Positions 1-9,372 are shown, counted from the stretch's first letter. The stretch: DNA of 64,000 bases from Chitinophagaceae bacterium (GCA_016720585.1 JADKKH010000002.1:124001-188000); one strand, 5' to 3'. Translations and numbers: made by a program. The notes: generated by a model from the sequence alone, not told the origin.

Positions 1-1
1 A

Positions 2-88
2 ATGAATTATGTCAGCTGTTCACCCTTCCGTGTGCCCATTGCGCGGCTGGCAGCAGCACAGGCAGCCCTGGAATTTCCCAGAAAATAA
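2..88 (+). CDS. ppdK: pyruvate, phosphate dikinase, C-terminal end (partial)
   Basis: The reading frame is open from the window edge to a TAA at 86-88 and encodes only the last 28 residues. The string YVSCSPFRVPIARLAAAQA matches the very conserved C-terminus of PPDK, which contains the catalytic cysteine of the PEP/pyruvate domain. PPDK interconverts pyruvate, ATP and phosphate with PEP, AMP and pyrophosphate in the cytosol. The gene body lies outside the window, so intactness cannot be judged. A rho-independent terminator follows 17 bases after the stop. The call rests on one short but distinctive motif. Its place at the head of a pyruvate-centred gene island is consistent with the function. 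Confidence 0.75.
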   Translation: MNYVSCSPFRVPIARLAAAQAALEFPRK

Positions 89-104
89 TTTGCCTGTAAA
101 AACT

Positions 105-140
105 AAGGCCGGGTGTATTCATTATTCCTGGCCTTTTTAT
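105..140 (+). terminator. rho-independent terminator after ppdK
   Basis: AAGGCCGGG (105-113) pairs with CCTGGCCTT (127-135) around a 13-base loop, with one G-T wobble, and is followed by a T-rich stretch. It lies just after the PPDK stop codon. Confidence 0.7.
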
Positions 141-181
141 TCTCAATACAAAAACCGAACTTTCCGGTTAAGACTTAAATC

Positions 182-631
182 ATGGAAATAAAAAATTTAT
201 TTGATCCTGCTGTAAAGAAAGAAATTACAGACCGGATCCAAAAACTCAGCGCGCAATCAGAAAGAGTATGGGGTAAGATGGATGTGGCACAGATGCTGGC
301 ACATGTGCAAATACCGATGGGCGTGGCTTTTGGAACAAGTACCGTAAAGGGCAACTGGTTGATGAAACTCATACTGCCATTATTCAAGAAAGCCTTGTAC
401 GATGAAAAACCCTGGAAGCCCGGTTTACCTACGGATAAAACATTTATCATGACCGGACAATCCAAAGATTTTGAAACCGAGAAAAATCAGTTGTTGGATA
501 AGATTAACCGTTTCACAGAAAGCAATATGATTAATGAAAAACATCCTGTTTTCGGAAAGCTTACCAAAGAGCAATGGAGCAAAGCCACCTGGAAACATAT
601 TGACCATCATTTAAAACAGTTCGGGGTGTAA
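182..631 (+). CDS. DUF1569/DinB-like small protein
   Basis: This encodes a cytosolic protein of 149 residues without a signal peptide. The order of features, an N-terminal amphipathic helix, then a segment reading W.KMDVAQMLAH, and a C-terminal HIDHHLKQFG, fits the DUF1569 family, which has a DinB-like four-helix bundle fold. The histidines near residue 40 and in the C-terminal HxxHH cluster could bind a metal as in DinB relatives, but no activity is established. It starts about 40 bases after the ppdK terminator and is followed by a convergent PLP enzyme, so it is probably a single-gene unit. The ATG at 182 begins the conserved part directly. Confidence 0.7.
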   Translation: MEIKNLFDPAVKKEITDRIQKLSAQSERVWGKMDVAQMLAHVQIPMGVAFGTSTVKGNWLMKLILPLFKKALYDEKPWKPGLPTDKTFIMTGQSKDFETEKNQLLDKINRFTESNMINEKHPVFGKLTKEQWSKATWKHIDHHLKQFGV

Positions 632-737
632 ATAAATGTCCGGAGAAATCAAACCTAACCACAGCAACCGGCCGGTAGCGTGGAATAACCACTCGAAATA
701 GAAAGGGCAATTAATTAATGAAGCTGCTGACTTATTT

Positions 738-1802
738 TTATAACCTGTGAATCGCCGTATAATCGAGCAATTCAACATCAGGTGAAATATATCCTTCTTT
801 TACTGGCTCCTTTTTCATCAGATCCGTGCTCAGGTATTTTTTATTGCTATCCGAAAAAATTGTAACCACATTATCAGCATGACCGGATATGTTTTGTAAT
901 TGAATAGCCCCGATCAAATTGGCACCAGAAGAAATACCAACCGCCAAACCCAACTGCTGGGCTAATTTTTGTGCCATCAGAATAGAATCACCATCAGAGA
1001 CTTTTATCACAGAATCCAATTGCTCCAGTTTTACAATAGCAGGGATAAATTCATCCGAAATACCCTGTATGCGGTGAGAACCCACTTTATATCCTGTAGA
1101 TAATGTGGGAGATTCTGCAGGTTCCAGCGGATGAATTTTTAAAGCCGGGTTTCTCGAAGCTAAATATTTTCCCACGCCCATAATGGTTCCACCCGTTCCT
1201 ACGCCGGCCACAAAAGCATCCGGTGTTACATCAATGGATTGCAATTGCATCCAGATCTCTTTTCCGGTGGTTCTTTCATGCGCCTGGGCATTGTATATAT
1301 TTTCAAATTGCTTGGGAAGAAAGATCTCAGGATTCCCAGCGGCCATTTTTTCACTCATGGCAATACTTCCCAAAAAACCTCCTGCTTCTTTGGATACCAA
1401 AATTACTTCAGCCCCAAGACTCCGGATTATATTTATTCGTTCCTGACTCAACCAGTCTGGCATGATAATTTTTACATCGTGTCCCAGGGCTTTACCGATG
1501 GCACTAAATGAAATGCCGGTATTACCACTGGTGGCTTCCACAATAATATCGCCGGGCTTAATAAGCAATTGTTCATAGGCCTGCTGCAGGATGAACAAGG
1601 CCATTCGATCCTTTATACTGCCAGTCAGGTTATAGTGTTCACATTTCACATAAATCTTCCGGCATTCTTTTTTATAGCGGTAAGCGATCTCCAGCATGGG
1701 GGTATTGCCTATCAAATGCCACAAGTGCCTGAACTTGTTTTCATGCATTTTTCCGGAATGGTATGCACCATCATTAAAAATGTCTATTTCTATGTCCGAC
1801 AT
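738..1802 (-). CDS. cysteine synthase-like PLP-dependent enzyme
   Basis: This is a fold-type II PLP enzyme of the cysteine synthase/cystathionine beta-synthase family, which exchanges the beta-substituent of serine or O-acetylserine. The PLP lysine is in TGSIKDR, the substrate loop is TSGNTG, and the phosphate-binding glycine loop is GVGTGGT. I chose the start at 1802 (MSDIEID), which has an A-rich leader. The frame stays open to an ATG at 1874, which would add 24 unconserved residues. There is no C-terminal CBS regulatory domain. It stands alone on the minus strand, convergent with the DUF1569 gene. It could make cysteine or act as a beta-lyase or diaminopropionate-type synthase; sequence alone does not settle the substrate. 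Confidence 0.8.
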   Translation of the reverse strand: MSDIEIDIFNDGAYHSGKMHENKFRHLWHLIGNTPMLEIAYRYKKECRKIYVKCEHYNLTGSIKDRMALFILQQAYEQLLIKPGDIIVEATSGNTGISFSAIGKALGHDVKIIMPDWLSQERINIIRSLGAEVILVSKEAGGFLGSIAMSEKMAAGNPEIFLPKQFENIYNAQAHERTTGKEIWMQLQSIDVTPDAFVAGVGTGGTIMGVGKYLASRNPALKIHPLEPAESPTLSTGYKVGSHRIQGISDEFIPAIVKLEQLDSVIKVSDGDSILMAQKLAQQLGLAVGISSGANLIGAIQLQNISGHADNVVTIFSDSNKKYLSTDLMKKEPVKEGYISPDVELLDYTAIHRL

Positions 1803-2196
1803 CTTTTTTTGTTTTTTTAATGGCTTATCAAAAAAAGTTGCTACTACTGTATGTAAAAGTATATCATTACTCAAATTATTATCGCATATTTATGAAAACC
1901 GGTATGTAAAAAACCAAATAACCGGAGAGGAACCTGAGTTGCCGGAAATTCCTTTAAAGAGCAGCCGTTTAAAAAAAAGATAAACAGCACCCAGGTGATA
2001 TTAATTCTATGTTCCAATGAGCCAAATCATGATTTAGGCTGCCCCAAATTACAACCTTGTTGTCTGAATCTTTAATACCGGAACAAATGCTTACTGGTTT
2101 ACTTAACCTGATCCAATAATGCTGCCTTTTTTAGCAATCCAGGAAGAAATATTCCATTTTTATAAAATCAATTAAATTACAAAAAAAAGCTGCTAA
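1803..2196. other. intergenic region between divergent genes
   Basis: This gap separates the minus-strand PLP enzyme from the plus-strand carboxylase operon and so should hold both promoters. The minus-strand leader has a TAATTTG-like box near 1875-1885 and long A/T runs. I see no repeat, hairpin or convincing small gene. The part just before 2197 is A-rich, as is usual for translation starts in this phylum. Confidence 0.4.
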
Positions 2197-2688
2197 ATGA
2201 AAGAGAGCAAGACCACGTATAAAGTCACTGCAAATGAATTTGAGTTTAGTTTTACCTGGGAACAGATCGAGGCTGCAAACCTGGTTCAGAGATCCCCGGT
2301 GGATTTTCATATTTTAAAAGACCATCGTTCGGTAAATGCAAAATTGATAGAGGCAGACCGGGATGCCAAGCATCTAACCCTGGAAGTTGAAGGCGAACGC
2401 TTTACTATTGAAATCAGGGAGGAACTGGACCAGATGCTGGAAAAAATGGGCTTTGGGTTGATTACCAATAAACATATCAAAGAGATTAAAGCACCCATGC
2501 CGGGTTTAGTGCTTGAGATTGCTGTAACTGAAGGGCAAGAGGTGACGGAAGGCCAGAAAATTTTAATCCTGGCAGCCATGAAAATGGAAAACAGTATCCT
2601 GATCCATACAACTGCAACCATAAAAAAGATTAAAGTGAGTGCCGGGCAGGCTGTTGAAAAAGGACAAGTATTGGTAGAACTGGAATAA
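2197..2688 (+). CDS. biotin carboxyl carrier protein of acyl-CoA carboxylase
   Basis: This 163-residue protein carries the biotin that shuttles carboxyl groups between the biotin carboxylase and the carboxyltransferase. The C-terminal biotinyl domain (about residues 95-163) has the acceptor lysine at position 129 in AMKMEN, preceded by the PMPG turn. The N-terminal half is an unrelated beta-rich segment that may dock the partner subunits. It is the first gene of a three-gene plus-strand operon with the biotin carboxylase (42 bases downstream) and the carboxyltransferase. That separate-subunit layout is typical of bacteroidal propionyl-CoA carboxylases, so I favour that over acetyl-CoA carboxylase. 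Confidence 0.9.
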   Translation: MKESKTTYKVTANEFEFSFTWEQIEAANLVQRSPVDFHILKDHRSVNAKLIEADRDAKHLTLEVEGERFTIEIREELDQMLEKMGFGLITNKHIKEIKAPMPGLVLEIAVTEGQEVTEGQKILILAAMKMENSILIHTTATIKKIKVSAGQAVEKGQVLVELE

Positions 2689-2730
2689 AAAACAGTCTGG
2701 AAATATTTTAACTATTACAAATCCGATAAG

Positions 2731-4203
2731 ATGAAAAAAATATTAGTGGCAAACCGGGGTGAAATTGCATTACGTATCCTGCGTTCAATCCGCAAAATGG
2801 GAATTAGATCGGTTGCTGTTTTTTCGGAAGCCGACAGGAATTCGCCGCATGTGTTATTTGCTGATGAAGCTGTTTGTTTGGGGGCTCCCGCCTCCGGCGA
2901 ATCCTATTTAAATGGAGATAAAATAATTGCATTTTGTAAAGAACTTGGCGTGGATGGTATACATCCGGGGTATGGTTTCCTGAGTGAGAATGCCGATTTT
3001 GCTCAAAAGGTAGAGGATGCCGGAATTATTTTTATAGGTCCCGGTCCGGAAGCCATGCGCATCATGGGTTCTAAGCTGGCAGCCAAAGAGTGTGTAAAGA
3101 AATACAACATACCCATGGTGCCGGGTATTGATAAAGCCATCGAAGATGTCGCGATCGCAAAAGAAACAGCCAAAAAGATTGGATATCCCATTCTTATTAA
3201 AGCCTCTGCAGGCGGTGGTGGCAAGGGAATGCGGATCGTAGAGAAAGAAGCTGACCTGGATGAACAAATGCAACGGGCTGTCAGCGAAGCCAAATCTTCT
3301 TTTGGCGATGGCTCAGTATTTATTGAAAAATATGTTACTTCTCCCCGGCACGTGGAGATCCAGGTGCTTGCAGATTCACATGGCAATGTAGTGCACTTAT
3401 TTGAACGGGAGTGCAGCATTCAGCGGCGACATCAGAAAGTAGTGGAAGAATCTCCTTCCGCTGTTTTAACCCCGGAACTGCGGAAGAAAATGGGTGAGGC
3501 GGCCGTAATGGTAGCCAAATCCTGTAACTATACCAGCACGGGAACTGTGGAGTTTTTAATGGACGACAAACTGAATTTTTATTTTCTTGAAATGAATACC
3601 CGGTTGCAGGTAGAACACCCCGTAACTGAAATGATAACCGGTATCGACCTTGTAGAAGAACAAATAAAAATTGCCCGGGGTGAAAAATTAAGTTTTACAC
3701 AGGAAGATCTTTCAATCAATGGACATGCGGTGGAACTGCGCGTATATGCAGAAGATCCGTTAAATAATTTCTTACCCTCCATTGGTACACTTACTACTTA
3801 TGTTAAACCACAAGGTGAAGGTGTACGGGTAGATGACGGATATGAAGAAGGGATGTCCATTCCTATATATTATGATCCGATGATTGCCAAACTCGTAACA
3901 CATGGTAAAGACCGGGCAGAAGCTATTCAAAAAATGAGAAAGGCCATTAAAGATTATAAGATTGCCGGATTGGCGACCACTTTGCCTTTCGGAACTTTTG
4001 TATTTGAACATGAGGCTTTTCTCAGTGGAAAATTTGACACACATTTTGTAAAGAACTATTATACTCCGGAACTGATCAAAGAAAAGCAAAAAGCACTTGC
4101 TGAGATAGCTGCTCTGATTGCATTAAAATACTGGATGGATAAACAAAAGATATTACATCCGGTTGAACACAAAACAACCAGCTGGAAACGCAGGTTGGCA
4201 TAA
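2731..4203 (+). CDS. biotin carboxylase subunit of acyl-CoA carboxylase
   Basis: This subunit carboxylates the biotin on the carrier protein using ATP and bicarbonate. It has the N-terminal ANRGEIA segment, the ATP-grasp glycine loop GGGGKGMR near residue 163, and the catalytic stretch EMNTRLQVEH near residue 286. At 490 residues it is slightly longer than AccC (about 450). The extra C-terminal tail of roughly 40 charged residues might contact the carrier or transferase subunits, as in PCC alpha chains. It is in an operon with its carrier (upstream) and a carboxyltransferase (57 bases downstream). It lacks a fused biotin domain, so the upstream gene supplies it. Confidence 0.92.
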   Translation: MKKILVANRGEIALRILRSIRKMGIRSVAVFSEADRNSPHVLFADEAVCLGAPASGESYLNGDKIIAFCKELGVDGIHPGYGFLSENADFAQKVEDAGIIFIGPGPEAMRIMGSKLAAKECVKKYNIPMVPGIDKAIEDVAIAKETAKKIGYPILIKASAGGGGKGMRIVEKEADLDEQMQRAVSEAKSSFGDGSVFIEKYVTSPRHVEIQVLADSHGNVVHLFERECSIQRRHQKVVEESPSAVLTPELRKKMGEAAVMVAKSCNYTSTGTVEFLMDDKLNFYFLEMNTRLQVEHPVTEMITGIDLVEEQIKIARGEKLSFTQEDLSINGHAVELRVYAEDPLNNFLPSIGTLTTYVKPQGEGVRVDDGYEEGMSIPIYYDPMIAKLVTHGKDRAEAIQKMRKAIKDYKIAGLATTLPFGTFVFEHEAFLSGKFDTHFVKNYYTPELIKEKQKALAEIAALIALKYWMDKQKILHPVEHKTTSWKRRLA

Positions 4204-4260
4204 ATAATAATTTTTATAATAAGCAGCCTTTGTTCTGCGGCAGCTGGAAAAAATAATTTT

Positions 4261-5802
4261 ATGAAATCAAAAGTTGATATTTTACGGAAAAAGATTGAAG
4301 AAGGAAAATTAGGTGGTGGTAAAGACCGGAATGCCAAACAACATAAAAAAGGAAAATTAACCGCAAGGGAACGTATTACCTTGTTAATGGATCCGGGTTC
4401 ATTTGAAGAGATTGGTGCACTGGTTTTACACCGTACCAAGGATTTTGGAATGGAAGATCAGCAATTTGCCGGGGATGGAGTCATTACAGGTTATGGTACC
4501 GTGAATGGACGCCTGGTATATGTGTTTGCACAGGACTTTACGGTGTTCGGCGGCGCCTTGTCTGAAACACATGCAGAAAAAATTTGTAAGATCATGGACC
4601 TTGCTATGAAAGGCGGAGCCCCCATGATTGGTTTAAATGATTCAGGTGGTGCCCGGATACAGGAAGGGGTAAGATCGTTGGGTGGTTATGCTGATATTTT
4701 TTACCGGAATGTTTTATCATCCGGGGTCATTCCCCAGATTTCAGCCATAATGGGGCCCTGTGCCGGAGGTGCTGTTTATTCCCCGGCAATGACCGATTTC
4801 ACGATCATGGTAGAAAATACCAGTTATATGTTTGTTACAGGCCCTAATGTGGTGAAAACCGTTACCCATGAAGAGGTCACTTCTGAAGAACTCGGTGGCG
4901 CTTCTACCCACTCAACCAAATCCGGTGTAACCCATCTTACGGCCGCCAACGATATGGATTGCATATTACAGGTAAAAAGATTATTGAGTTATATGCCTCA
5001 AAACTGCGAAGACGTTGTTCTTAAATTACCTTACACACTTGTTGATGAAACCAGGGAAGTTTTAGAAAACATCATTCCGGAAAGTACCAATCAACCCTAT
5101 GATATCCGTTCGGTGATTGAGGGTATTTGCGATGGGGAAACTTTTTTTGAAATACACAAAGATTTTGCAGAGAATATTGTTGTAGGCTTTGCACGATTAG
5201 CCGGAAGAAGCATTGGCATTGTGGCCAATCAGCCTATGATACTGGCTGGTGTTCTGGATATCAACAGTTCCAAAAAAGGGGCAAGATTTACACGGTTTTG
5301 CGATTGCTTTAATATACCCTTACTCGTGCTGGTGGATGTACCGGGATTTTTGCCGGGCACCGACCAGGAATGGAATGGCATTATTACCAATGGTGCCAAA
5401 CTCCTGTATGCCTTAAGCGAAGCCACCGTTCCCCGTGTAACGGTAATAACCCGGAAAGCCTATGGCGGTGCGTATGATGTCATGAATTCAAAACACATTG
5501 GTGCCGATATGAATTTTGCATGGCCAACAGCCGAGATAGCTGTAATGGGAGCAAAGGGCGCCAGTGAAATTATTTTCAAAAAAGAAATTTCAGAAGCCAC
5601 CGATCCTGCAAAAAAATTACTTGAGAAAGAAGCAGAATATGCCGAAAAATTTGCTACGCCTTACCTGGCTGCTGAAAGAGGGTTTATTGATGAAGTAATA
5701 GAACCCAGAGAAACAAGAAAAAAACTGATCAAAGCCTTTGCTATGCTTGAAAACAAAGTAGTAAAAAGACCCAGGAAGAAGCATGGCAATATTCCACTGT
5801 AG
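4261..5802 (+). CDS. acyl-CoA carboxyltransferase, probably propionyl-CoA carboxylase beta subunit
   Basis: This protein moves the carboxyl group from biotin to an acyl-CoA. At 513 residues it matches the PccB/MmdA family, which combines both carboxyltransferase halves in one chain. It has oxyanion-hole glycine motifs in the N half (SGGARIQEG) and the C half (GGAYDVMN), and the PGFLPGTDQE motif near residue 361. Propionyl-CoA to methylmalonyl-CoA is the most likely reaction given the family and the nearby amino-acid catabolic genes. A sodium-pumping decarboxylase is less likely because no membrane beta subunit is present. It is the last gene of the operon and is convergent with pdxH 50 bases away. 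Confidence 0.88.
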   Translation: MKSKVDILRKKIEEGKLGGGKDRNAKQHKKGKLTARERITLLMDPGSFEEIGALVLHRTKDFGMEDQQFAGDGVITGYGTVNGRLVYVFAQDFTVFGGALSETHAEKICKIMDLAMKGGAPMIGLNDSGGARIQEGVRSLGGYADIFYRNVLSSGVIPQISAIMGPCAGGAVYSPAMTDFTIMVENTSYMFVTGPNVVKTVTHEEVTSEELGGASTHSTKSGVTHLTAANDMDCILQVKRLLSYMPQNCEDVVLKLPYTLVDETREVLENIIPESTNQPYDIRSVIEGICDGETFFEIHKDFAENIVVGFARLAGRSIGIVANQPMILAGVLDINSSKKGARFTRFCDCFNIPLLVLVDVPGFLPGTDQEWNGIITNGAKLLYALSEATVPRVTVITRKAYGGAYDVMNSKHIGADMNFAWPTAEIAVMGAKGASEIIFKKEISEATDPAKKLLEKEAEYAEKFATPYLAAERGFIDEVIEPRETRKKLIKAFAMLENKVVKRPRKKHGNIPL

Positions 5803-5852
5803 CGCCTGATGGCCTGAATATGATTATGTCTTCCAGGGGAATCCCTTATTTT

Positions 5853-6500
5853 TTAAGGGGCCAGTCTTTCCATTTTCCATACACCTGTTTCGCTTTCTGA
5901 ATATAATATTCTGTCGTGCATACGGCTGGGGCGGCCTTGCCAGAATTCTATCCGTACAGGTTTTACGCGGTACCCGCCCCAATGCGGCGGCTTTGGAATT
6001 TTACCATGCCTGAACCTTTCTGCATAATACTGAAAAGTTTCTTTCAACCAGCTTGTTCCGGCCACCACTACGCTTTGCGGAGAAGCCCAGGCACCAATCT
6101 TACTGCCATCGGGACGGCTGTCAAAATATTCAATGCTCTCTTTAACAGATATTTTTTCAGCTATTCCATGGATACGCACCTGTCTTTCCAGCTCTTTCCA
6201 GAAAAATAATAAACAGCAGTTGGCATTAAAATCAAGTTGCGAGCTTTTTGCACTATTGTAGTTGGTAAAAAAAACAAATCCCTTGTCATCAAATGCTTTC
6301 AGTAAAACTGTCCGCGCATCTGTCAAACCCTCTTTGCCGGAGGTAGCCAGTGTCATGGCATTCATTTCTCCTATCTGCGATCTTTCGGCATCCTGCCACC
6401 ATCTTTCAAATTGCTTAAACGGAGAAACCTCCACATCGTCCTCGTTAAGTGTATGCAATGTATATTCTTTACGCAAGTGCGAAAGCTCTTCTGGTTTCAT
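5853..6500 (-). CDS. pdxH: pyridoxamine 5'-phosphate oxidase
   Basis: PdxH is an FMN enzyme that oxidises pyridoxine or pyridoxamine phosphate to PLP using oxygen. The length of 215 residues is standard. The FMN-binding RTVLLKAFD, the segment ERQVRIHG and the invariant C-terminal WKMERLAP are all present. It sits 39 bases downstream of the oxidoreductase gamma-subunit gene on the same strand and may be cotranscribed with it. Three PLP enzymes (the cysteine-synthase-like protein, tryptophanase and tyrosine phenol-lyase) lie within 6 kb, so its place here fits PLP demand, although that link is an inference. Confidence 0.93.
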   Translation of the reverse strand: MKPEELSHLRKEYTLHTLNEDDVEVSPFKQFERWWQDAERSQIGEMNAMTLATSGKEGLTDARTVLLKAFDDKGFVFFTNYNSAKSSQLDFNANCCLLFFWKELERQVRIHGIAEKISVKESIEYFDSRPDGSKIGAWASPQSVVVAGTSWLKETFQYYAERFRHGKIPKPPHWGGYRVKPVRIEFWQGRPSRMHDRILYSESETGVWKMERLAP

Positions 6501-6539
6501 ACTATTAAGATTATTTCCTGGACAATGGTAAATACCCTG

Positions 6540-7100
6540 TTAGCCTACGGTCTGTATTTTCAACTCATGTATCATAGCCTCCCCTTTCTCTAATGCCTGC
6601 TTATTAATTGCCAACAGGTGATGGTATTTCTCGGGCAATACTTTTTTTAAGGCTTCCAGGATGGATTCATTTTTTACAACCGGTTTCAAACTGAGGTAAG
6701 CACCCAGAATGATCATGTTCATGATCTTTGCGTTCTTCATTTTAATGGCTTCGGTTGTTGCTGGTATTCCAATTATTTCAATATCTGTTCTGATACTTGG
6801 TTTAAATATGTTTCCGGATTCATACAATAACAAACCGCCCGGTTTTATTTTGGCTGCAAACTTATCCATGGAGGGCTGGTTCAGGATAATGGCTGAATCA
6901 AATTTCGAAATAATGGGCGAGCTTATTTTTTTTGTTGAGAGAATGGTGATGCAGTTGGCGGTACCACCCCGCATTTCAGGTCCATAGGAGGGCATCCACG
7001 AAATTTCTTTTTCTTCTACCATACCGGCATAGGCCAGTGTCATGCCGAGGGATAATACACCCTGTCCGCCAAATCCGGCAACAATAAGTTCTTCTAACAT
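6540..7100 (-). CDS. 2-oxoacid:ferredoxin oxidoreductase, gamma subunit
   Basis: This 186-residue protein is the gamma chain of a four-subunit 2-oxoacid:acceptor oxidoreductase, which oxidatively decarboxylates a 2-oxo acid to an acyl-CoA and reduces ferredoxin. The N-terminal GFGGQGVLSLG and the segment SYGPEMRGGTANC are diagnostic of the family. The gene follows the beta subunit by only 2 bases. The order in transcription is ferredoxin, alpha, beta, gamma. The chain helps form the CoA-binding part of the complex. Substrate cannot be read from this subunit. Confidence 0.9.
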   Translation of the reverse strand: MLEELIVAGFGGQGVLSLGMTLAYAGMVEEKEISWMPSYGPEMRGGTANCITILSTKKISSPIISKFDSAIILNQPSMDKFAAKIKPGGLLLYESGNIFKPSIRTDIEIIGIPATTEAIKMKNAKIMNMIILGAYLSLKPVVKNESILEALKKVLPEKYHHLLAINKQALEKGEAMIHELKIQTVG

Positions 7101-7102
7101 GA

Positions 7103-7945
7103 TTAATTTTCCTCCCGTATATTTTTAAGGTCTTCTGCCCTGGGCAGTTTAATATCTCCCAACGGAAATGTTTTCACCATTTCTTCATCAATAAATTTTG
7201 ATGCTTCCAGGGGAGTCATTTTCCAGTTGGACGGACAATTACCAATAATTTCAACCAGGCAGGTCCCTTTATGCAATTGCTGATATTGAAATGCATGCTG
7301 CAGGGCTTTCTTAGTTCGTCTCACGGCATTGGCACTGTTTACAGCTTGCCTGGTAACATAAAATGCGCCCGGTAATTGTGCCATGAGTTCCGCCACTTTT
7401 ATTGGTGAGCCATAAAAACTGGTATCTCTTCCATCCGGACTGGTTGTCGTCTTCATCCCGGCCAATGTTGTTGGTGCCATTTGTCCACTCGTCATTCCAT
7501 ACACAGCATTGTTCATAAATACGATCAGTATATTTTCTCCCCGGTTAATGGCATGCAATGTTTCTGCAATACCAATGGCCGCAAGGTCACCATCACCCTG
7601 GTAAGTAAAAACGTATTTTTCCGGCATCAGCCTTTTTATGGCTGTAGCTACGGCACATGCCCTTCCATGTGCTGCTTCCTGCATATCAATATTCATATAA
7701 TCGTAGGCAAATACCGAACAGCCCACGGGTGCAATACCAATGGTCTTTTCCTGTATATCCATATCCTCCACCACTTCCATGATAAGTTTGTGTACCAGGC
7801 TATGGGCACAACCCGGACAGTAGTGCATACTCACATCCACCATGGTTTCCGGTTTGTGATACACCAGTTCATATTCTTCTTCCTGGCATACTGGCGCCTG
7901 AACTTCCAGAGCAGTTGTTGGCAATAAATGTTCTTCAGTTTGCAT
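7103..7945 (-). CDS. 2-oxoacid:ferredoxin oxidoreductase, beta subunit (thiamine diphosphate)
   Basis: The beta subunit binds thiamine diphosphate and a [4Fe-4S] cluster. The cluster ligand motif CPGCAH is near residue 43, and the TPP motif runs from GDGDLAAIG to NNAVYGMT around residues 117-150, where the metal and pyrophosphate are held. At 280 residues it matches the KorB/VorA families. The first 30 residues are acidic and less conserved. Its start overlaps the end of the alpha-subunit gene by 11 bases, which indicates translational coupling. Confidence 0.92.
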   Translation of the reverse strand: MQTEEHLLPTTALEVQAPVCQEEEYELVYHKPETMVDVSMHYCPGCAHSLVHKLIMEVVEDMDIQEKTIGIAPVGCSVFAYDYMNIDMQEAAHGRACAVATAIKRLMPEKYVFTYQGDGDLAAIGIAETLHAINRGENILIVFMNNAVYGMTSGQMAPTTLAGMKTTTSPDGRDTSFYGSPIKVAELMAQLPGAFYVTRQAVNSANAVRRTKKALQHAFQYQQLHKGTCLVEIIGNCPSNWKMTPLEASKFIDEEMVKTFPLGDIKLPRAEDLKNIREEN

Positions 7946-9005
7946 GATAATTTGTAATTAAGTTTTCTAATTGGAGTTCAATATCTTCCGGAGTAAATAT
8001 CATACCACCCAACCTGCCGAAAAATTCAACAGGTACTTTCCCTTTAACGGCCAGACGTACATCTTCTACCATTTGTCCGCTATTGAGTTCCACTGTAAGC
8101 ATGCCTTTTACCTGCGAAGCCAGTTCTTCTAATCGCTGATAAGGATAGGGAAATAAACTGATGGGTCTTAACAAACCCACTTTAATTCCTTTTTCCCGGG
8201 CAATATCCATGGCCTTCTGACAAATTCTTGCACTCAATCCATAAGCCACAAATAAATAGTCCGCATCTGTTGTATTCATTTCCTCCCACCGTACTTCATG
8301 CTCCCGCATCAACTTAAATTTTGCTTCCAGTTTTAAATTATGCTGTTCCATTCTTTCAGGCTGAATGAATAAAGATGTGATATAATTCCGTTCGCGGGTT
8401 TTGGGTTTGCCGGTTGTTGCCCAGAAGGATTTATCTACAACCGGAGGCGTATAAGACTTGAACTCCACTTTTTCCATCATTTGCCCGATGGCACCATCCG
8501 ATAATATCAGAACGGGATTCCTGTATTTATCTGCCAGATCAAAACCCAGAAAAACAAAATCTGCCATTTCCTGGACCGAGGCGGGTGCCAGTACGATCAT
8601 CCTGTAATCACCGTGACCACCTCCTTTTACAGATTGAAAATAATCTCCTTGTCCGGGTTGAATAGTTCCCAAACCCGGTCCTGCACGGTTTACATTTACC
8701 AATAAACAAGGTAACTCTGCCCCGGCGAGATACGAGATGCCTTCCTGCATCAGACTAAAACCAGGTGATGAGGAACTGGTCATGGCCCGAAAACCCGCAC
8801 CTGCAGCACCATATACCATATTAATAGAAGCTACTTCACTTTCCGCCTGCATGACAATTCTGTTATGCTTTGGCATTTCTCTTGCTAAATATTCCAACAC
8901 TTCGGATTGGGGCGTAATAGGGTAACCAAAGTATGCATCACATCCGGCCAGGATGGCTGCTTCAGCCAAGGCTTCGTTCCCCTTCATGAGTTTTGCTTCT
9001 GTCAT
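7935..9005 (-). CDS. 2-oxoacid:ferredoxin oxidoreductase, alpha subunit (VorB/KorA type)
   Basis: This 356-residue chain carries the pyrimidine-binding domain I (GYPITPQSEVLEYLA, with an ESEVASINM glutamate region) and domain II with the C-terminal segment for CoA binding. The overall pattern, including NRAGPGLGTIQPGQGDY, is what genomes of this phylum annotate as VorB, a branched-chain 2-oxoacid oxidoreductase subunit, although 2-oxoglutarate is also possible. The ATG overlaps the ferredoxin stop by 4 bases. The nearby propionyl-CoA carboxylase would fit valine or isoleucine breakdown, which ends in propionyl-CoA. Substrate is therefore left open. Confidence 0.88.
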   Translation of the reverse strand: MTEAKLMKGNEALAEAAILAGCDAYFGYPITPQSEVLEYLAREMPKHNRIVMQAESEVASINMVYGAAGAGFRAMTSSSSPGFSLMQEGISYLAGAELPCLLVNVNRAGPGLGTIQPGQGDYFQSVKGGGHGDYRMIVLAPASVQEMADFVFLGFDLADKYRNPVLILSDGAIGQMMEKVEFKSYTPPVVDKSFWATTGKPKTRERNYITSLFIQPERMEQHNLKLEAKFKLMREHEVRWEEMNTTDADYLFVAYGLSARICQKAMDIAREKGIKVGLLRPISLFPYPYQRLEELASQVKGMLTVELNSGQMVEDVRLAVKGKVPVEFFGRLGGMIFTPEDIELQLENLITNYHAN

Positions 9006-9343
9006 AATCCGTTTTGTTTTGAAGGATTGACCAATGATTGAAGCTGCTCTTTGATATTAACAGGAGTTATATCAACCGGTTTTTTCTTTGGGTGTGTCCG
9101 GTATACGGTAATTACGGCATCAGGACAAACCAACGCACAATTCACACAGCCATTACAGGCATCATTATTGGCAATAATATAGTGGTAACCTTTAATGTTG
9201 ATCGTTTCAGAAAGAGAAAGAGCCTGTTCTTTACAGGCATTGGTGCAGAGTTCGCAACCCTTGCATTTCTGAATATCAATTTCAACTCTTCCCTTGACCT
9301 TTCTTTCTTTAACCGGTTTGATTTGTTGGGTTTTGTCTTCCAT
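9002..9343 (-). CDS. 2-oxoacid:ferredoxin oxidoreductase, ferredoxin-type delta subunit
   Basis: This small protein carries two [4Fe-4S] motifs, CKGCELCTNACKE and CNGCVNCALVCPD, and passes electrons out of the oxidoreductase. I start it at 9343 (MEDKTQQ), giving 113 residues. The frame stays open to 9394, but the extra residues are unconserved and a candidate -7 box (9380-9373) lies inside that extension. It is the first gene of the four-gene minus-strand operon and is coupled to the alpha subunit by a 4-base overlap. A TGAT-N4-ATCA palindrome lies upstream at 9426-9437. Confidence 0.88.
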   Translation of the reverse strand: MEDKTQQIKPVKERKVKGRVEIDIQKCKGCELCTNACKEQALSLSETINIKGYHYIIANNDACNGCVNCALVCPDAVITVYRTHPKKKPVDITPVNIKEQLQSLVNPSKQNGL

Positions 9344-9372
9344 TATCCGGGTTTTAGAAGTTAGAAACTGAA

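Noticed and set aside
9..191. 60-codon open frame at the left edge
   Set aside because: A different frame of the same bases carries the highly conserved PPDK C-terminus, and the 60-codon frame runs through the terminator.
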